A stretch of 50,561 nucleotides of DNA from Alphaproteobacteria bacterium (GTDB lineage Bacteria; Pseudomonadota; Alphaproteobacteria; Micavibrionales; Micavibrionaceae), in NCBI GenBank assembly GCA_021741325.1, contig JAIOYC010000002.1:1-50561 (forward strand), read 5' to 3'. A program made the translations under genes and the position numbers. The notes under the pieces were generated by a model. The model saw nothing but the letters and a program-made list of their open reading frames with translations. It was not told the DNA's origin and did not search any database. Of this stretch, positions 16,838 to 24,881 are shown in pieces (the first letter of the stretch is position 1; each line of letters begins with the position of its first letter).

Positions 16838-17544
16838 AGCCCGGCCCTTTGAAGCCATTCGCTCAGGAACAGGCGTGTTTGATTCTGCAGAACCGGCCCG
16901 TACAGGGCGTTGTGCGCGCGCAGCTCGGAAAGCGGGATCGCGGGATTGTCTCCCGTGGTTTCATCGAGAAGGGCAAGCTCCCATTCCTTCAGCAAGGCGG
17001 GATGGACCTCTGCGTGGCATTGCAGTCCGATGGCACGAGGGCCGTACTCGAAGACCTGATGCGGATAGCGCTCGGAGGACGCCAGCAAAGTGGCGGCTTT
17101 GGGCAGGGTGTACGTGTCCTGATGCCAGTGAAACATATTGGTTTTTGTGCCGCAGAAATGGCGCACCGGATGATCCCGGGCTTCGGGGTGCAGGCTTAAG
17201 GGATTCCATCCGATTTCAAAACCGTGGGCTCCTTTGTAGACATCGGCTTCCAGCGCCCTGGCGAGAAGCTGGGCTCCGAAACAGATCCCGATAAAGGGCC
17301 GCTGCGCCTCAATTCGCTTTTGGATGATCGAAAGTTCCTGGTGGATAAAGGGAAACAAATCGGCCTGATAAATCCCTATCGGAGCGCCCAGAACAAGCAG
17401 GAGATCGGGCCCCAGGGCGTCAATCTCGTCCATATTTGCGGTGGGTACGCAGACCGTATCCACAGTAAAACCCAGATCCTCCAAGGTTTCCTCAAACGTG
17501 CAGGGCATTTTGCGGCTGTGTTTAAAAATCGTCGCGGTCTTCAT
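16834..17544 (-). CDS. Class I glutamine amidotransferase-like protein
   Basis: A 236-residue protein with the catalytic triad of class I amidotransferases: Cys88 in GICFGAQLLA and His177/Glu179 in GLQCHAEVHP. It resembles stand-alone GMP-synthase-like amidotransferases (YfeJ type) whose acceptor substrate is usually unknown. The start overlaps the end of coaE by 23 bases and the stop overlaps the dnaQ start, so it is part of the coupled operon. The specific reaction cannot be told from sequence. Confidence 0.85.
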   Translation of the reverse strand: MKTATIFKHSRKMPCTFEETLEDLGFTVDTVCVPTANMDEIDALGPDLLLVLGAPIGIYQADLFPFIHQELSIIQKRIEAQRPFIGICFGAQLLARALEADVYKGAHGFEIGWNPLSLHPEARDHPVRHFCGTKTNMFHWHQDTYTLPKAATLLASSERYPHQVFEYGPRAIGLQCHAEVHPALLKEWELALLDETTGDNPAIPLSELRAHNALYGPVLQNQTRLFLSEWLQRAGL

Positions 17545-18208
17545 GGGCGCTTTCAGGCGGGTTTCCAGAGGATCTATGAGAAATATTATGCCGGATGTCG
17601 GCCAGAATCTCCATGAGTCTTTTCATGGTGTGGGCCCGTCCCAAGCCCGTTTCCAGGACGTAATCGGCCCGCGCGCGTTTTTCGCTGTCTGGCATTTGGG
17701 CCGCCAGAATGGCCTCGAATCTCTCCGGAGTCATGCCGGGACGGGACAGGACGCGCGCGCGCTGGATATGGGGTGGGGCGGAGACGACAATAACGCAATC
17801 CACGCGGTCCTGCGCGCCGGTTTCAAACAACAGAGGAATATCCAGAACCACCAATCCGGCACCGGCCTTGGAATGCTTCCGGATAAATCTCGTTTGGGCT
17901 TGCCGGACGCGGGGGTGAAGGATCGATTCGAGCGCCCGCCTTTTGTCAGGATCCTTGAATATGATTTCCCCCAGAGCCGCACGGTCTATGGGCCCCTGAG
18001 GGGAGCCTGCATAGACCCGTGGATAGGCAGAGGGGGGGAAAAGGGACTTTAGATCCGCCAGCGTGTCCTTATCCGACAACAAGGAGTGAACCTCCGCATC
18101 GGAATCATGGACGGGAACGCCCAGGCGCATCAGCATCGACGCCGTGACCGACTTCCCCATGCCGACAGAGCCGGTCAGCCCCACCACGATCATTCCGCGC
18201 GCCTTCAT
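17522..18208 (-). CDS. coaE: Dephospho-CoA kinase
   Basis: A 228-residue enzyme catalysing the last step of coenzyme A synthesis, phosphorylation of the 3'-OH of dephospho-CoA. The P-loop GLTGSVGMGKS is near residues 10-20, and VPVHDSDAEVHSLL carries the substrate-binding aspartate. LESILHPRVR and VLDIPLLFETG are also typical. The tail past ~residue 200 extends beyond the core. The ATG overlaps the aroE TGA. A second ATG five codons on is possible. Confidence 0.95.
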   Translation of the reverse strand: MKARGMIVVGLTGSVGMGKSVTASMLMRLGVPVHDSDAEVHSLLSDKDTLADLKSLFPPSAYPRVYAGSPQGPIDRAALGEIIFKDPDKRRALESILHPRVRQAQTRFIRKHSKAGAGLVVLDIPLLFETGAQDRVDCVIVVSAPPHIQRARVLSRPGMTPERFEAILAAQMPDSEKRARADYVLETGLGRAHTMKRLMEILADIRHNISHRSSGNPPESAHEDRDDF

Positions 18209-19035
18209 GAGAGAATCTTCGCTGTGAGATTTTCATCAATATCGGGTAAAATCCCGAACCAGAGCTTGAAAGCCGGGCGGGCTTGATGGAGGAGCATCCC
18301 CGCGCCGGTAATAATATTATTCCCCCGGCTCCGCGCTTTTTTCAAGAGATCGGTGTAGAGAGGCGTATACACGATATCGTTCACCACGGCCCGGGACGGC
18401 AGAGCCCCCAGATGAATGTCCAGGGGCGGATGTCCGTTCATCCCCAGCGCGGTTGTGTTCACAAGGATTTCCAGGCCTTCCAGCGCATCGGCGCGATCGT
18501 CCCAATCCATCACCGTAATCCGGTCAGGCGCAATACAGGCCAGACGCAGGGCCTCGGCCTTCTCCCGGGTGCGATTTAAGAGGCGGATGGCCGGGATACC
18601 TTCGTGTAAAAGACCATGCACCACAGCCCGGGCCGCGCCGCCGGCCCCGAGGATAGCGGCCGGTCCCGCCTTGAAATCGAACGCGGGAACATGGGCCCGG
18701 ATATTTTCAAGAAATCCAAAAACATCCGTGTTCGTGCCTTCCACGCGCCCGGCACGGATGGTCACCGTGTTGACCGCGCCCACAGTCCGGGCCAGCGTGT
18801 CGATGTCATCACACAAAGCCAGCATGGATTTTTTATAGGGGAGGGTGACATTGAATCCGGCGCATCGGTCCTGAACGCGGGCCCTTACGGTTTTTTCCAG
18901 ATCCGGGGACTGCACGTCCCATGAATCGTAAGATCCCAAAAGCCCGTATTTTTCGATCCAGTGGCAATGAATGAGCGGAGATTTGCTGTGTGAGACAGGA
19001 TGGCCAATCAGCCCTGTCTTGATGGTATTTTTCAT
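18205..19035 (-). CDS. aroE: Shikimate dehydrogenase
   Basis: A 276-residue NADP-dependent enzyme reducing 3-dehydroshikimate to shikimate. Visible signatures are GHPVSHSKSPLIH (shikimate site), GFNVTLPYKKSML with the catalytic Lys, the nucleotide-binding ILGAGGAARAVVHGL, and a C-terminal TGAGMLLHQARPAFKLWFG. It opens the four-gene minus-strand unit and has a promoter with a perfect TATAAT 31 bases upstream. Confidence 0.96.
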   Translation of the reverse strand: MKNTIKTGLIGHPVSHSKSPLIHCHWIEKYGLLGSYDSWDVQSPDLEKTVRARVQDRCAGFNVTLPYKKSMLALCDDIDTLARTVGAVNTVTIRAGRVEGTNTDVFGFLENIRAHVPAFDFKAGPAAILGAGGAARAVVHGLLHEGIPAIRLLNRTREKAEALRLACIAPDRITVMDWDDRADALEGLEILVNTTALGMNGHPPLDIHLGALPSRAVVNDIVYTPLYTDLLKKARSRGNNIITGAGMLLHQARPAFKLWFGILPDIDENLTAKILS

Positions 19036-19065
19036 GGCACGGTTTCCGGTTTTATTTCCAGAGCC

Positions 19066-19093
19066 ATTATAACCGGGATTTCAGGGGCGTCAG
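19066..19093 (-). promoter_or_regulatory. Promoter of the aroE-coaE-amidotransferase-dnaQ unit
   Basis: On the minus strand CTGACG (19088-19093) is followed after 16 bases by TATAAT (19066-19071). Transcription would begin near 19058, leaving a leader of about 23 bases. Confidence 0.6.
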
Positions 19094-19179
19094 GAAAGAT
19101 TTTTGGAGAAAATTAATAACCACGCCGCACGCGTCCGCCGAAGCAAAGTGCCCGGATTCCCGCAGACAGGCGGTCCCTC

Positions 19180-19227
19180 CCACCGATGGATGGATTGCCG
19201 CGTCGGCTCCGCCTCCTCGCAATGACG
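19180..19227 (-). repeat. Dispersed CATTGCGAGGAGG repeat, partial copy
   Basis: Read on the minus strand this begins CGTCATTGCGAGGAGG and runs through GCAATCCATCCATCGGTGG. It aligns over ~48 bases with the plus-strand element at 50468-50517, with a few gaps. Similar CATTGCGAG...GCAATCC units are widespread as intergenic palindromic repeats in bacteria. The flanking sequence (19124-19175) looks like further degenerate repeat material. Confidence 0.75.
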
Positions 19228-19259
19228 GGGGAATGGATGAGAAATAAATCCAAAATAGA

Positions 19260-19316
19260 TTTAGGGCGTGTCGTCAATTATTGTCTTTTGAGCCGAAAAT
19301 GACGACACGCCCTAAA
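19260..19316. repeat. Perfect 17-bp inverted repeat at the 3' end of maf
   Basis: TTTAGGGCGTGTCGTCA (19260-19276) is matched exactly by its reverse complement at 19300-19316, with a 23-base spacer. The right arm contains the maf stop codon. On the minus strand it could act as a terminator hairpin, but the length and exactness of the arms also fit the ends of a collapsed insertion sequence. Confidence 0.85.
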
Positions 19317-19914
19317 GACGGGCAAGCCCAGCACCGTCGAGATAGGTCAAAAGCGGGAGGAGCGGCAAGCCCAAAATGGTGAAAAAATCACCTTCCACCT
19401 TTGAGAAAAGCCAGCTGCCCGGGCGTCCCAGCTCGTAGCCGCCGACACATTCTGTCAGAGCCGCCCCGGCACGGCGGGCATAACGCCCGATAAAATCCTC
19501 GTCCACATCCCGCATCGTCAAACATGCTTCATCAGTGTGCGCCCATAGAATCTCTTCGTTGAGCGCGACGCAAGCCGACGATACAAGCCTGTGGGTTTTG
19601 CCGGACAGTCTGCGTAAAATCCGCTTCGCTTCTGCCGCCGTTTCAGATTTCATGAGGATCTCGCCTTCAAATTCCAGGACCTGATCCGCACCGATCACAA
19701 AAGATCCGAGATTTTCTGCCGATACATGGAGGGATTTGGCCGCCGCGAGAGCGCCCGTGATTTTCTCCGGATCCTTTTCGGGGTGATCCCGCATAAACGC
19801 GGCTTCATCCAGGGAAGCGGGAGACACAGAAAAAGTCAGCCCGGCATTTTCCAGCATGGTCCGGCGCGCCGGACTCCGGGACGCTAAAATCAGAGACGGC
19901 CTAGACGAGGTCAC
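19312..19914 (-). CDS. maf: Maf-family nucleoside triphosphate pyrophosphatase
   Basis: A 200-residue Maf/Ham1-fold enzyme that hydrolyses non-canonical or modified nucleoside triphosphates to monophosphates. The opening LILASRSPARRTMLENAGL is the phosphate-binding signature, and GSFVIGADQVLEFEGEILMK carries the catalytic Asp. The GTG start overlaps the end of ppsR by 14 bases. The last codons and stop lie within a 17-bp inverted repeat arm, so the C-terminus (AGLARL) may have been shaped by that element. Confidence 0.93.
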   Translation of the reverse strand: MTSSRPSLILASRSPARRTMLENAGLTFSVSPASLDEAAFMRDHPEKDPEKITGALAAAKSLHVSAENLGSFVIGADQVLEFEGEILMKSETAAEAKRILRRLSGKTHRLVSSACVALNEEILWAHTDEACLTMRDVDEDFIGRYARRAGAALTECVGGYELGRPGSWLFSKVEGDFFTILGLPLLPLLTYLDGAGLARL

Positions 19915-20776
19915 CGGATTTTTCCCTTCGCGCCTGCAGCAGGGCCATAATTTCGGCCGCGGTTTCCTCGACGGAGCGCTTGGTCACGTCAATCACGGGC
20001 CAGCCGTGGCGGGTGAAGAGCTTTCGCGCCTGTCGAACCTCGTCCGTGATCTTCTCAGGATCCAGATATTTATTTTCTTCCAGTTTTTTTCCGTCATGCC
20101 CGTCCGCCTTCAGGCGGTTGCGCCGGATATGAACCAGCCGGTCCGGGGAGGTTGTAAGACCCACATACAGGGGCGTCTTGAGCTCGAATCTCTCGGGCGG
20201 GACCTCCACGCCGGGGACAAGGGGGATATTGGCGGCCTTGATTCCCCTGCGCGCGAGAAAAACGCTGGTTGGGGTCTTGGAGGTGCGGGAGACGCCCACA
20301 AGAATTACATCCGCCTCTTCCAGGTCCGAGAGTTTCTTCCCGTCATCGTGGCGCAGGGTAAAATCAATGGCCTCCACCCGGCGGAAATACGCGTCGTCCA
20401 TCGTGTGCTGCAAGCCCGGAACACCGCGAGCGTTTCGGCCCAGATAGGAAGACAGACTGCGGATGATGGGGTCCAGGACGGCCACACAGGGCACATGAAG
20501 TTCCTCGCAGCGTTCCTGCAGGCGCCTGCGCATCTTCTCATCCACCAGTGTAAAAATAACGGGTCCGGGATTGTTTTCGATCTCGACTATGATCTTGTCC
20601 AGCTGGCGCTGTGTGCGGACCAGCGGCCAGAATTTCTGAACGGGCTCGACCCCTTCGAACTGTGCCAGACAGGCCCGCGCAAGGCCGAGCAGTGTTGTCC
20701 CCGTGGCATCCGAAACCAGATGGAGATGAAACCGATTGGGTTTCCTGGGTGGTTGATCTATTTTTTTGGGGGTCAT
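19901..20776 (-). CDS. ppsR: PPDK regulatory protein (bifunctional Ser/Thr kinase/phosphorylase, DUF299)
   Basis: A 291-residue regulator of the type that phosphorylates and, by a phosphorolysis reaction, dephosphorylates pyruvate phosphate dikinase or PEP synthetase. The N-terminal FHLHLVSDATGTTLLGLARA and the P-loop-like ILVGVSRTSKTPTSVFLA are family signatures; IPLVPGVEVP follows. The ribosome binding site GGGAG lies inside the end of fdxA, five bases from which the ATG follows, so fdxA-ppsR-maf look like one unit. The target enzyme gene is not in this window. Confidence 0.92.
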   Translation of the reverse strand: MTPKKIDQPPRKPNRFHLHLVSDATGTTLLGLARACLAQFEGVEPVQKFWPLVRTQRQLDKIIVEIENNPGPVIFTLVDEKMRRRLQERCEELHVPCVAVLDPIIRSLSSYLGRNARGVPGLQHTMDDAYFRRVEAIDFTLRHDDGKKLSDLEEADVILVGVSRTSKTPTSVFLARRGIKAANIPLVPGVEVPPERFELKTPLYVGLTTSPDRLVHIRRNRLKADGHDGKKLEENKYLDPEKITDEVRQARKLFTRHGWPVIDVTKRSVEETAAEIMALLQARREKSGDLV

Positions 20777-20781
20777 ATGGC

Positions 20782-21120
20782 TTAGTCGCCCTCTCCCGGC
20801 TCGGGGCTGAAATATTTCTCCAGCTTTTCCTGCACCTCTTTCATCTCCTCGGCCTCCGGCATCGGGGGGCGCTTCCGGGTGAGGTTGGGCCAGAGGTCAG
20901 CATAGCGCTTGTTCAGATCAAGCCAGTTTTCCGCCCGCGAATCGGTATCGGGCAATATGGCGTCGATCGGGCATTCCGGCTCGCACACCCCGCAATCAAT
21001 GCATTCATCGGGATTGATGACGAGCATGTTCTCGCCTTCGTAGAAACAATCCACGGGGCAGACCTCCACGCAATCGGTGTATTTGCAGCGGATACATACC
21101 TCGGTAACCACAAACGTCAT
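20782..21120 (-). CDS. fdxA: 7Fe ferredoxin FdxA
   Basis: A 112-residue electron carrier with one [3Fe-4S] and one [4Fe-4S] cluster. The start [20 protein letters not shown] matches the family N-terminus, so the ATG at 21120 is used rather than one 21 codons earlier. Cysteines at 9, 12, 17, 21, 25 and at 40, 43, 46, 50 give the two binding sets; [20 protein letters not shown] is highly conserved. The C-terminal ~55 residues are the usual alphaproteobacterial extension. A GATAAAGGG leader precedes it. Confidence 0.96.
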   Translation of the reverse strand: MTFVVTEVCIRCKYTDCVEVCPVDCFYEGENMLVINPDECIDCGVCEPECPIDAILPDTDSRAENWLDLNKRYADLWPNLTRKRPPMPEAEEMKEVQEKLEKYFSPEPGEGD

Positions 21121-21245
21121 AAAAAGCCCTTTATCAAGTATCACGCCCTTCCGGAAACTAGCGGCCAACGGCCTGTAACGCAATATACATGGAATAAATT
21201 GTGAATGGTTCCCCGCGCCACCTTATAAAGTTCCCTTCGTGCCTC

Positions 21246-21251
21246 TACCCT
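21246..21251 (+). promoter_or_regulatory. -10 element for a probable leaderless lipoprotein transcript
   Basis: TACCCT lies seven bases before the ATG at 21259, and no ribosome binding site is seen at proper spacing. Confidence 0.35.
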
Positions 21252-21258
21252 TGGGGAT

Positions 21259-21822
21259 ATGTTCAGATTGCCCCCATTATTTCTTCTGTGCCTGATTCTC
21301 CTCAGCCTATCGGCGTGCGGGTCGCGCAAAGAAGAGCATGCGCTTCTTCTGCCGCTTCCCTCAATGCCGGTTGATCCTTCGGACGTCCGTATGCACGAAA
21401 TGGTAAATACTTTCCTTGTGGAAATGGGGGCGCCGGTGGCTTCCACCTATGAATTCAACCGCATTGACCTGGATAAGGACGGATTGCGGGACGCGCTGGT
21501 TTTGCTGAAGTCCCCCTATGGTTACTGGTGCGGGATGCATGGCTGCGCGCTGCTGGTGCTTCAGGCGGAGAATGACAATTTTCAACTGGTGAACGCGGTG
21601 CAGCCCATCCGGACGCCCTTGTATATAAGCTCCCAGGAAACGAACGGCTGGAAGGATCTGGTCGTCCGGGTTTCAGGGCGGTGGGATACCGCCAAGGATG
21701 TGGCTTTGAAATTTAATGGAACCCAGTATCCGGCGGACCCTTCGACTCTTCCGCCAGATTTCGAGATCGCAGCCGCAGGCCCGATGACACGGGCTTTTTA
21801 TACGCATGATTATACGCCCTGA
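21259..21822 (+). CDS. Putative lipoprotein with an EF-hand-like loop
   Basis: A 187-residue protein of unrecognised family. A lipoprotein signal peptide ends LSLSAC, with Cys20 the likely lipidation site. The loop IDLDKDGLRDAL (from residue 69) fits a calcium-binding DxDxDG pattern of the kind found in VCBS/FG-GAP-like repeats. A pair of Cys residues in YGYWCGMHGCALLVL could form a disulfide. It stands alone, convergent with the 6S RNA gene whose 3' end is ~10 bases away. Function unknown. Confidence 0.75.
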   Translation: MFRLPPLFLLCLILLSLSACGSRKEEHALLLPLPSMPVDPSDVRMHEMVNTFLVEMGAPVASTYEFNRIDLDKDGLRDALVLLKSPYGYWCGMHGCALLVLQAENDNFQLVNAVQPIRTPLYISSQETNGWKDLVVRVSGRWDTAKDVALKFNGTQYPADPSTLPPDFEIAAAGPMTRAFYTHDYTP

Positions 21823-21832
21823 AGCGGGGGCA

Positions 21833-21992
21833 AAGAAAAGCCGCGCGGGCCGTGTACGTATGATATCCGCGTGTGGCCCTGTTACCAGGTGGGCGCCATA
21901 TATCAGAAACCACGGTCTCTGACAGAGACAGCTCCCTCGCGAATTGCGCATCGGCCTTCGGGATAAAGTCGTATCACGCACCCCGCAGCATC
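21833..21992 (-). ncRNA. ssrS: 6S RNA
   Basis: On the minus strand the region carries the alphaproteobacterial 6S core: GTGGTTTCTGATATATGG, GCGCCCACCTGG, and AACAGGGCCACACGCGG. The 5' part (GCTGCGGGGTGCGTGATACGA) pairs imperfectly with the 3' part (ATCATACGTACACGGCCCGC) to form the closing stem around a large bubble that mimics an open promoter and sequesters sigma-70 RNA polymerase. The 3' end is set at CTTTTCTTT after a GC-rich palindrome. The position right after zapA is the classic location. The ends are accurate to a few bases. Confidence 0.88.
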
Positions 21993-21998
21993 ATTGAT

Positions 21999-22027
21999 AT
22001 TATACCAAGGAGGCGGGAAGGCAACAA
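21999..22027 (-). promoter_or_regulatory. Promoter of 6S RNA
   Basis: TTGTTG (22022-22027) and a perfect TATAAT (21999-22004) on the minus strand have a 17-base spacer, placing the 5' end of the RNA near 21991. Confidence 0.7.
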
Positions 22028-22094
22028 AATTATGAAAAAATTATAATGTGGAGAACGCCGGAATCAAGGGAACCAAAGGACTACTGGGCCAGTA

Positions 22095-22433
22095 TCAGGC
22101 TTTCTGCACCCGGTCGGCAACCGATTCTATGCGCTCGGCCAGATATTCGATGGCCCGCGCAATGGCCAGTTCGTCTTCTTCCAGGCGGCCACTCTGCTCG
22201 GAGGCGCGCCCGTTGAGTTTTTCCATCGATTCGCGCAGATCGAAAGTCTCATCCGCCAGCACAAGTGCGGTCAGGACCAATAAGTGCGATTCGTTTACCG
22301 CACCACCACCCTGCCCGATGGAACGCAGACGCCCGTCGACATAGCGCGCGAGATCCAACAGCCGTCCCTCCTGCCCGTCATCGCAAGATACGGAAAAACT
22401 CCGGTTGTTGATGGTCAGACTGACTTCGCCCAT
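22095..22433 (-). CDS. zapA: Cell division protein ZapA
   Basis: A 112-residue FtsZ-binding protein. The N-terminal EVSLTINNRSFSVSCDDGQE and the following RLLDLARYVDGRLRSIGQ match the ZapA globular domain. LLVLTALVLADETFDLRE leads into a C-terminal coiled coil (~residues 65-112) that dimerises. It bundles FtsZ filaments at midcell. The gene is followed by 6S RNA and preceded, six bases away, by a small coiled-coil gene. Confidence 0.93.
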   Translation of the reverse strand: MGEVSLTINNRSFSVSCDDGQEGRLLDLARYVDGRLRSIGQGGGAVNESHLLVLTALVLADETFDLRESMEKLNGRASEQSGRLEEDELAIARAIEYLAERIESVADRVQKA

Positions 22434-22439
22434 GAATGC

Positions 22440-22631
22440 CTACACTTCCTCGAGAATGGCCTCGACCTGCGCAATCGCGCGGTCCAGCTTGCGCGCAGCC
22501 GCAGAAGGAAGAGGCGCCGCGAACATGTCCCGCTGCTGCCCGGCCAGATTGCCTTCAAGGCCGCGGACATTCCGGTCCAGCCTTGTGATGGCTTCGTCCA
22601 GTCTTCCGAGCGCCTGCCTGATTGCGGACAT
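22440..22631 (-). CDS. Small coiled-coil protein upstream of zapA (DUF4164-like)
   Basis: A 63-residue protein, almost all predicted coiled coil (ALGRLDEAITRLDRNVRGLE and RKLDRAIAQVEAILEEV). The ATG at 22631 has GGGGAGG five bases upstream; an earlier in-frame ATG lacks this. In alphaproteobacteria a short coiled-coil protein of the DUF4164 type is often encoded directly before zapA, so it may act with ZapA at the division ring. That role is inferred from position. Confidence 0.75.
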   Translation of the reverse strand: MSAIRQALGRLDEAITRLDRNVRGLEGNLAGQQRDMFAAPLPSAAARKLDRAIAQVEAILEEV

Positions 22632-22755
22632 ATGTGCCTCCCCATCTATCAATGATCAATATGAGCCCAGAGTATCGGCAGCCCGGGCGGGCGGTCAAGA
22701 GCGCCCGTTTATTTTACAATGTTATGCAGGGAAAAGAATCGTCCGGGAAGGCTTT

Positions 22756-23187
22756 CTAGCCTTCCTCCTCCTGTCGCCGCCGCCGGAAAGCCTCCACGCC
22801 GATATCGTCCAGCATATTGGATTCTTTTTTATCCTGGGCCCGCCCAGCCTCGTCCTCCCGGCGTTCCTGCGTGATTTCAATTTTTTTCAGATCAGCGAAG
22901 GCTTCGCGCATATCCTCGCGCGCGCGCTCGATCCGCTTTTCCAGCTTCGCGCGGTCTTCCTCTATATCCTTGACCCGCCCCCGGACGGCCTCGGCGTAGG
23001 GTCCGAAATAGGAGATCATCTCCGCCCCCATGTCGGCCATTTTTTCCCGCTCTTCGGCCAGCTGCCTTAAAAGAGAGGCCTTGTTGTTGTCCAGTTCCTC
23101 CGCCTGCCGGTAGAGCTCGGCCAGAAATTTCTGCTTCTGCTCGACGGAGTGGCGGCGTACGCGAATGAGGGGGTTCAGATCGGCCAT
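22756..23187 (-). CDS. FliJ-like coiled-coil protein
   Basis: A 143-residue protein made mostly of long charged helices. The pattern LIRVRRHSVEQKQKFLAELY, followed by heptads rich in Glu/Arg/Lys and a C-terminal QERREDEAGRAQDKKE block, resembles FliJ, the stalk-like protein of the flagellar export ATPase. No other flagellar gene is in the window, so this could instead be a stand-alone coiled-coil protein. The start ATG has weak upstream signals; its divergent neighbour is nuoM. Confidence 0.55.
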   Translation of the reverse strand: MADLNPLIRVRRHSVEQKQKFLAELYRQAEELDNNKASLLRQLAEEREKMADMGAEMISYFGPYAEAVRGRVKDIEEDRAKLEKRIERAREDMREAFADLKKIEITQERREDEAGRAQDKKESNMLDDIGVEAFRRRRQEEEG

Positions 23188-23304
23188 ACCATCCAGTACA
23201 GCCTGTGCGGGGGTGTTTTCAAGCGATACCCTCCTCTAAAGATCCATAGAGCGTTATATAAAATATAAATCAGGGCAAGCATTCCGCCTTGGGGAAAGAT
23301 CGTC

Positions 23305-23333
23305 TTGAAACCCCTGCCTTTCGCAGCTAACAA
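23305..23333 (+). promoter_or_regulatory. Candidate promoter of nuoM
   Basis: TTGAAA (23305-23310) is followed after 17 bases by TAACAA (23328-23333). The -10 is weak; a TATCAT at 23340-23345 is an alternative without a good -35. Confidence 0.3.
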
Positions 23334-23366
23334 TAGGGGTATCATACTCTCCAGACCGCCGGACCC

Positions 23367-24881
23367 ATGATTGATTTTCCCCTCTTGTCCCTGATGACCT
23401 TCCTGCCTCTGGCGGGGGCGCTTTTGCTGCTTGCGGTGCGGGGGAATGAGGAAGCCGTGGCGCGCAACGCCCGCTATACGGCGCTGTACGCCTCCTTGCT
23501 GACACTGGCATTGGCCGTGTTCATGCTGGTGAAATTCGATTCATCCTCCGCCGATTTCCAGTTCGTGGAAAACAGCGCGTGGCTGCGCCCGCTCGGGATC
23601 AATTATCATCTGGGCGTGGACGGGATTTCGCTGTTTTTTGTCCTGCTTTCGGCCTTTTTGACCCCTGTGTGCATCCTGTCGGCCTGGACGGCCATCGGCA
23701 CGCGTGTCCGGGAATTCATGGCCGCGTTTCTCATTCTGGAAACTTTCATGATCGGGACGTTCTGCGCGCTCGATTCCGTGTTGTTCTATGTGTTTTTTGA
23801 GGGCGTTTTGCTCCCCATGTTCCTTATCATCGGAATCTGGGGCGGGAAGAGGCGCGTTTATTCGGCTTATAAATTCTTTCTCTATACGCTGGCGGGTTCG
23901 GTCTTGATGCTGCTGGCCCTGCTCTTCCTCTACGCTCAGACGGGAACGACCGATATTCCGACCTTGATGGCCCATCCGGTGGCGGAAAATATCCAGATCT
24001 GGCTGTGGCTGGCGTTTTTTGCCTCTTTCGCCGTCAAAATGCCGATGTGGCCGGTCCATACATGGCTGCCCGACGCGCATGTGGAGGCCCCCACGGCGGG
24101 GTCGGTCATTCTGGCGGGTGTCCTTTTGAAAATGGGTGGCTATGGATTCCTGCGTTTTTCTCTGCCGATGTTTCCGGACGCGAGCCTGTATTTCCAGCCG
24201 CTTATGTATGGGCTGAGCATCATCGCGATCATCTATACGTCCCTCGTCGCGCTGGTCCAGACCGACATGAAAAAACTGATCGCTTATTCCTCCGTCGCGC
24301 ATATGGGATTTGTGACGCTGGGAATTTTCACGATCACCACGCAGGGGATTGAGGGCTCGATCTTCCAGATGCTCTCCCACGGCCTGATCTCGGGGGCGCT
24401 GTTTTTATGCGTGGGCGTGGTGTATGACAGGCTCCACACGCGCGAAATCGCCCGCTATGGCGGAATTGTCGAGAACATGCCCCGCTATGCCACTTTGTTC
24501 ATGATTTTCATGCTGGGCTCGGTCGGTTTGCCCGGCACCAGCGGATTTGTCGGAGAATTTCTCACGCTGCTGGGGGCATTCCAGGTCAATACCGGAATTG
24601 CGGCGCTGGCCGCGACAGGCGTGGTTCTGGGCGCGGCCTATATGCTTTTGCTTTACCGGCGGGTCATCTTCGGTCCCCGCGAAAACGCCGATGCGCTCGC
24701 CATGCCCGATTTGAACGGTCGGGAGCTTTTTTTGCTCGTGCTTCTGGCCGCGCCCGTTTTATATCTGGGCGTGTTTCCTTCCTCGGTTATGAGCCGGATT
24801 TCCCCCGCCGCGGAACGGCTTTTGAATCATGTCCGTGAACACGGCGCCCCTGCGCCCGCTTCGGAAAGAGCCGCCCCATGA
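23367..24881 (+). CDS. nuoM: NADH-quinone oxidoreductase subunit M
   Basis: A 504-residue antiporter-like, proton-pumping subunit of complex I with ~14 membrane helices. Key charged residues are present: Glu145 in YVFFEGVLLPMF and Lys224 in FAVKMPMWPVHTWLPDAHVE. The N-terminus (LLSLMTFLPLAGALLLL) is complete. The gene opens a transcription unit here: none of nuoA-L lies upstream, which differs from the usual single nuo operon. Its stop overlaps the nuoN start by four bases. Confidence 0.97.
   Translation: MIDFPLLSLMTFLPLAGALLLLAVRGNEEAVARNARYTALYASLLTLALAVFMLVKFDSSSADFQFVENSAWLRPLGINYHLGVDGISLFFVLLSAFLTPVCILSAWTAIGTRVREFMAAFLILETFMIGTFCALDSVLFYVFFEGVLLPMFLIIGIWGGKRRVYSAYKFFLYTLAGSVLMLLALLFLYAQTGTTDIPTLMAHPVAENIQIWLWLAFFASFAVKMPMWPVHTWLPDAHVEAPTAGSVILAGVLLKMGGYGFLRFSLPMFPDASLYFQPLMYGLSIIAIIYTSLVALVQTDMKKLIAYSSVAHMGFVTLGIFTITTQGIEGSIFQMLSHGLISGALFLCVGVVYDRLHTREIARYGGIVENMPRYATLFMIFMLGSVGLPGTSGFVGEFLTLLGAFQVNTGIAALAATGVVLGAAYMLLLYRRVIFGPRENADALAMPDLNGRELFLLVLLAAPVLYLGVFPSSVMSRISPAAERLLNHVREHGAPAPASERAAP

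Noticed and set aside
22756-23187. Calling the coiled-coil gene a definite flagellar FliJ
   Set aside because: Only a heptad pattern and end motif support it, and no flagellar genes are present in the window, so it is labelled FliJ-like.
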